From Bdellovibrio sp. 28-41-41 (GTDB taxonomy: Bacteria; Bdellovibrionota; Bdellovibrionia; Bdellovibrionales; Bdellovibrionaceae), in contig NCGL01000025.1 of assembly GCA_002256935.1 (NCBI GenBank), forward strand, positions 1-45,422: 45,422 nt of DNA. Reading direction: 5' to 3'. Position 1 is the stretch's first letter. Every line of letters starts with the position of its first letter. Shown here one piece after another: positions 43,529-45,422 of this stretch. The notes beneath the pieces were generated by a model that ran no database searches, had not been told where the DNA came from, and saw only the letters and a list, made by a program, of their open reading frames with translations. A program made the position numbers and the translations under genes.

Positions 43529-43655
43529 TGGTCCGCGTCGGTCAATTCAAACAACCGCAATAATTCGTGGATCTTCGGCAGTGACAACGGCAACGTCAAC
43601 AATAACAACCGCAATAACAACAATGCGGCCAGGTGTGTGGGTCGCTAGGCTTGGA
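43529..43655 (+). ncRNA. DGR template repeat (TR)
   Basis: 127 bp, homologous to VR1 and VR2. It reads in VR frame as tryptophan-serine-alanine-serine-valine, then 15 AAY asparagine codons among fixed codons, and ends with the same TAG stop. AAY codons give many amino acids and no stop after adenine mutagenesis. It has T at 43651 where both VRs have G, a difference that may mark TR as non-acceptor. Transcribed TR RNA is the reverse-transcription template. Confidence 0.95.
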
Positions 43656-43664
43656 AGATGATCT

Positions 43665-43698
43665 AGGGAGCTTTAGAAATAAAGCTCCCTCTTTTTTT
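43665..43698 (+). terminator. terminator-like hairpin between TR and the reverse transcriptase
   Basis: 11-bp stem AGGGAGCTTTA/TAAAGCTCCCT (43665-43675 with 43680-43690), loop GAAA, then CTTTTTTTG. It is 16 bases past the TR stop codon. It may end the TR transcript and lower reverse-transcriptase expression, or be a structure of the TR RNA. Confidence 0.8.
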
Positions 43699-43807
43699 GA
43701 TCATAAAACGACCCTTTAAAATTATTTGCGTTGATGACGAAAGGTAGATCGACTGATCGAAAACAAATGAGCCAGGTGTGAATATTAACATTCTATGAGT
43801 AAACTAA

Positions 43808-45016
43808 ATGGTAGAATTTAACACAATTTTGAAAGCCTATAGAAAGTGCGCTCGCGGCAAAAGACAAAGCGCTGAATGTTTGTCTTTTGAACTGAAATTG
43901 GGTGAAGAGTTAATAAAGCTGCATCACGAAATCAGAAACAAGACCTATAGCCCAAAGCCTCTTAAATGTTTTATTCTTACCGAACCGAAACCACGTGAAA
44001 TTTGGGCCTCTCATTTTCGGGATCGAATCATCCATCATGTGATTGTAGAGGAAGTAGCTAAAGTTTGGGATAGAAAACTTCACCCAAAGTCATTTGCGTG
44101 TCGAAAAGGGATGGGACTTCATGCGGCCATTAAAGACTTTCAAAATCAGGTCAGGAAATTAAGTCAAGGTGGTCGCAAAACTGTTTGGATTTTACAGCTA
44201 GACGTTGAATCATTTTTTTACACGATCAATCGCCCAATTCTGAGGAAGTTATTTTTAAGAAACGTAAAAGACCCCGAAATTAGGAATCTAATTGAAATGC
44301 AATTTGATGTTGATCCCAGAATAAAGTTTAGGCGAACTGGTGATTTAACAAGATTTGCAAAATTTCCTAAATCTAAGTCCTGGCTTTCTAAAACATCAGA
44401 TCAAGGCATACCCATCGGAAATTTGACCAGTCAATATGGTGCAAACCTATACTTAAATGAACTTGATCATTTGATAACTCGCAAGCTTAAGCCTCAAGGT
44501 TATTTGCGTTACATGGATGACCTTACTTTGCTGGATACTGATCCAAATAAGCTAAAGCCAATGGAAAAAATCGTTAATGATTGGTTAATAGCTAATCGGA
44601 AACAAAATTTAAATGCCGCCAAAACGAGCCTTAAGCCACTTACAAACGGGATCGACTATTTGGGGCTAGAATTACATCAAGTGAATTCACCCAAGCATCC
44701 GGTCGAGCTGCAAATACCGCCTAAAAAGAAATGGAAATTCGTTGCCGAAGCGAAGCGTTTATCGGGCATAGATTGGCTTAAAATCAAAAACTATCATCCA
44801 CTAGGATTTCCACTTTGGTATGAAATGCGAAGAGAGCTTCAATGCTTGAATTCAAGATTAGGCTTAATGACGAAAACTAATTCAAAAAGATTCAGAACAA
44901 AAGTTTTAAGAAAATTACAATTGTTAACCCGACAAGACGGCGGCTGGCCTGAAGATAAACCATATTACGGGCTTTTTGTGCGAAAAGATAAACTCGCTGT
45001 GAAGTTAAATGTGTAA
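43808..45016 (+). CDS. DGR reverse transcriptase
   Basis: 402 residues. RT motifs: RDRIIHHVIVEEV (71-83), SFACRKGMGLHAA (95-107), motif A LDVESFFYTI (Asp132), QGIPIGNLTSQ (199-209), the DGR-type replacement of the QGxxxSP motif of other RTs, catalytic YMDD (235-238), and GIDYLGLELH (281-290). No maturase, endonuclease or RNase H domain, as in DGR RTs (usually 300-420 residues). It makes cDNA from TR RNA with adenine-specific errors. The 43699-43807 gap must hold its own promoter or rely on readthrough of the hairpin; the ribosome-binding site is weak. Confidence 0.95.
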   Translation: MVEFNTILKAYRKCARGKRQSAECLSFELKLGEELIKLHHEIRNKTYSPKPLKCFILTEPKPREIWASHFRDRIIHHVIVEEVAKVWDRKLHPKSFACRKGMGLHAAIKDFQNQVRKLSQGGRKTVWILQLDVESFFYTINRPILRKLFLRNVKDPEIRNLIEMQFDVDPRIKFRRTGDLTRFAKFPKSKSWLSKTSDQGIPIGNLTSQYGANLYLNELDHLITRKLKPQGYLRYMDDLTLLDTDPNKLKPMEKIVNDWLIANRKQNLNAAKTSLKPLTNGIDYLGLELHQVNSPKHPVELQIPPKKKWKFVAEAKRLSGIDWLKIKNYHPLGFPLWYEMRRELQCLNSRLGLMTKTNSKRFRTKVLRKLQLLTRQDGGWPEDKPYYGLFVRKDKLAVKLNV

Positions 45017-45413
45017 GTTTCGTGATTTAGGGCCCTAAGGGACTTGCTGAATTCTTATAATCGTTTGAATTGATTTTTACCGATAGTTTCCAGGCAATCT
45101 TTAACTTTAATTTTATTAGTTGCCATTTCAATGCTATCAATGAACGGTGGTCCGTTCACATTGAAAACTTTTCAAAACGCCAAAAATTTACAATCCAAAT
45201 CGAATTTTCCCAATCAAATCCCCAATATAGGTGCGGAAAGTACACAGTTTTGCTATAATGGAGGTCCGTGCATCGGTCACTAGTGGCGGCAACCGGATGT
45301 GAAGTCGGCGAAAATGTTTTTGATCTGTGATTTTAAATACATATTCGGTTTTTGATGTTTGAAATTTTGATCTGGACCGTCAGTTGCAAAATAGTTGAGT
45401 GAAGGGGGCTTCA
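45017..45413. other. intergenic after the DGR
   Basis: About 400 bp. A 62-codon frame from TTG 45070 has biased, Phe/Asn/Ile-rich composition and no ribosome-binding site; I do not call it. Near the right end AAGGGGG precedes an ATG at 45414. No copy of the tRNA 3' end is seen here. Confidence 0.4.
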
Positions 45414-45422
45414 TGGAACTTG
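45414..45422 (+). CDS. start of a gene cut by the window end
   Basis: ATG 45414 follows GAAGGGGG by 4 bases. Only three codons (Met-Glu-Leu) are visible, so no function can be given. Confidence 0.35.

Noticed and set aside
43405..43623. 72-codon minus-strand frame over TR
   Set aside because: Leu-rich reading is the antisense of the AAY codons of TR, not a gene.
43808..45016. Retron or group II intron reverse transcriptase
   Set aside because: IPIGNLTSQ, absence of maturase/endonuclease domains, and the adjacent TR/VR/Avd fit a DGR; no msr-msd or intron structure is seen.
45070..45258. 62-codon frame after the RT gene
   Set aside because: TTG start, no ribosome-binding site and AT-driven composition.

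Overview
The window reads as chromosome of a Bdellovibrio-like predatory bacterium (Bdellovibrionota). The evidence is moderate-to-low GC, dense genes on both strands, many signal-peptide and lipoprotein genes, several c-di-GMP and chemotaxis-type proteins, and a Bdellovibrio-style HNH protein. This assignment is an inference from gene content; no rRNA is present to settle it.

Layout. At 1-2.7 kb lie the end of a GGDEF diguanylate cyclase and two exported unknown proteins. At 2.7-3.37 kb a gene-free stretch carries a good -10 box, a GC-rich CCG-rich segment and a 227-bp long-arm inverted repeat, possibly a structured RNA. At 3.4-16.4 kb lie housekeeping and regulatory genes: RNase Y, an ArfB-like ribosome-rescue hydrolase, an HNH protein, a broken four-helix-bundle (S23-like) gene, an MFS pump, a glycerophosphodiesterase lipoprotein, an HD-GYP-like protein, an Hpt-like protein, QueG, a CCA/poly(A) nucleotidyltransferase, an RDD protein and a Ser/Thr kinase fused to a PilZ-like domain. 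At 16.7-19.1 kb, on the minus strand, are CheY-, CheX- and degenerate HD-GYP-type genes. At 20.4-27.9 kb is an export operon: an HlyD-type adaptor plus two ~1000-residue ABC proteins with cyclic-nucleotide-binding-like and degenerate C39-like N-termini, with a small acidic protein convergent to it. At 28.4-35.5 kb are exported proteins (a possible caspase-fold protein, a prolyl oligopeptidase, lipoproteins) and a TPR/HTH regulator. At 35.7-38.4 kb are a Xer recombinase, a ComM-like AAA ATPase and tRNA-Cys.

The most striking system is at 39.4-45.0 kb: a complete diversity-generating retroelement (DGR), all on the plus strand. The order is target lipoprotein 1 (VR1 at its C-terminus) - palindrome - paralogous target lipoprotein 2 (VR2) - hairpin - Avd-like four-helix protein - template repeat (TR) - terminator-like hairpin - DGR-type reverse transcriptase. 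Over the 120-nt coding core, VR2 differs from TR at 18 positions, all template adenines. VR1 differs at 19 adenines and one other base. All 84 non-adenine bases are kept in VR2 and 83 of 84 in VR1. The TR carries 15 AAY codons, the usual DGR design that permits wide amino-acid diversity without stop codons. By analogy with known DGRs, the reverse transcriptase and Avd copy TR RNA with adenine-specific errors and the cDNA replaces the VRs. This would vary the C-type-lectin/DUF1566-like ends of two surface lipoproteins. A heptanucleotide tandem repeat just before target 1 may add phase variation.
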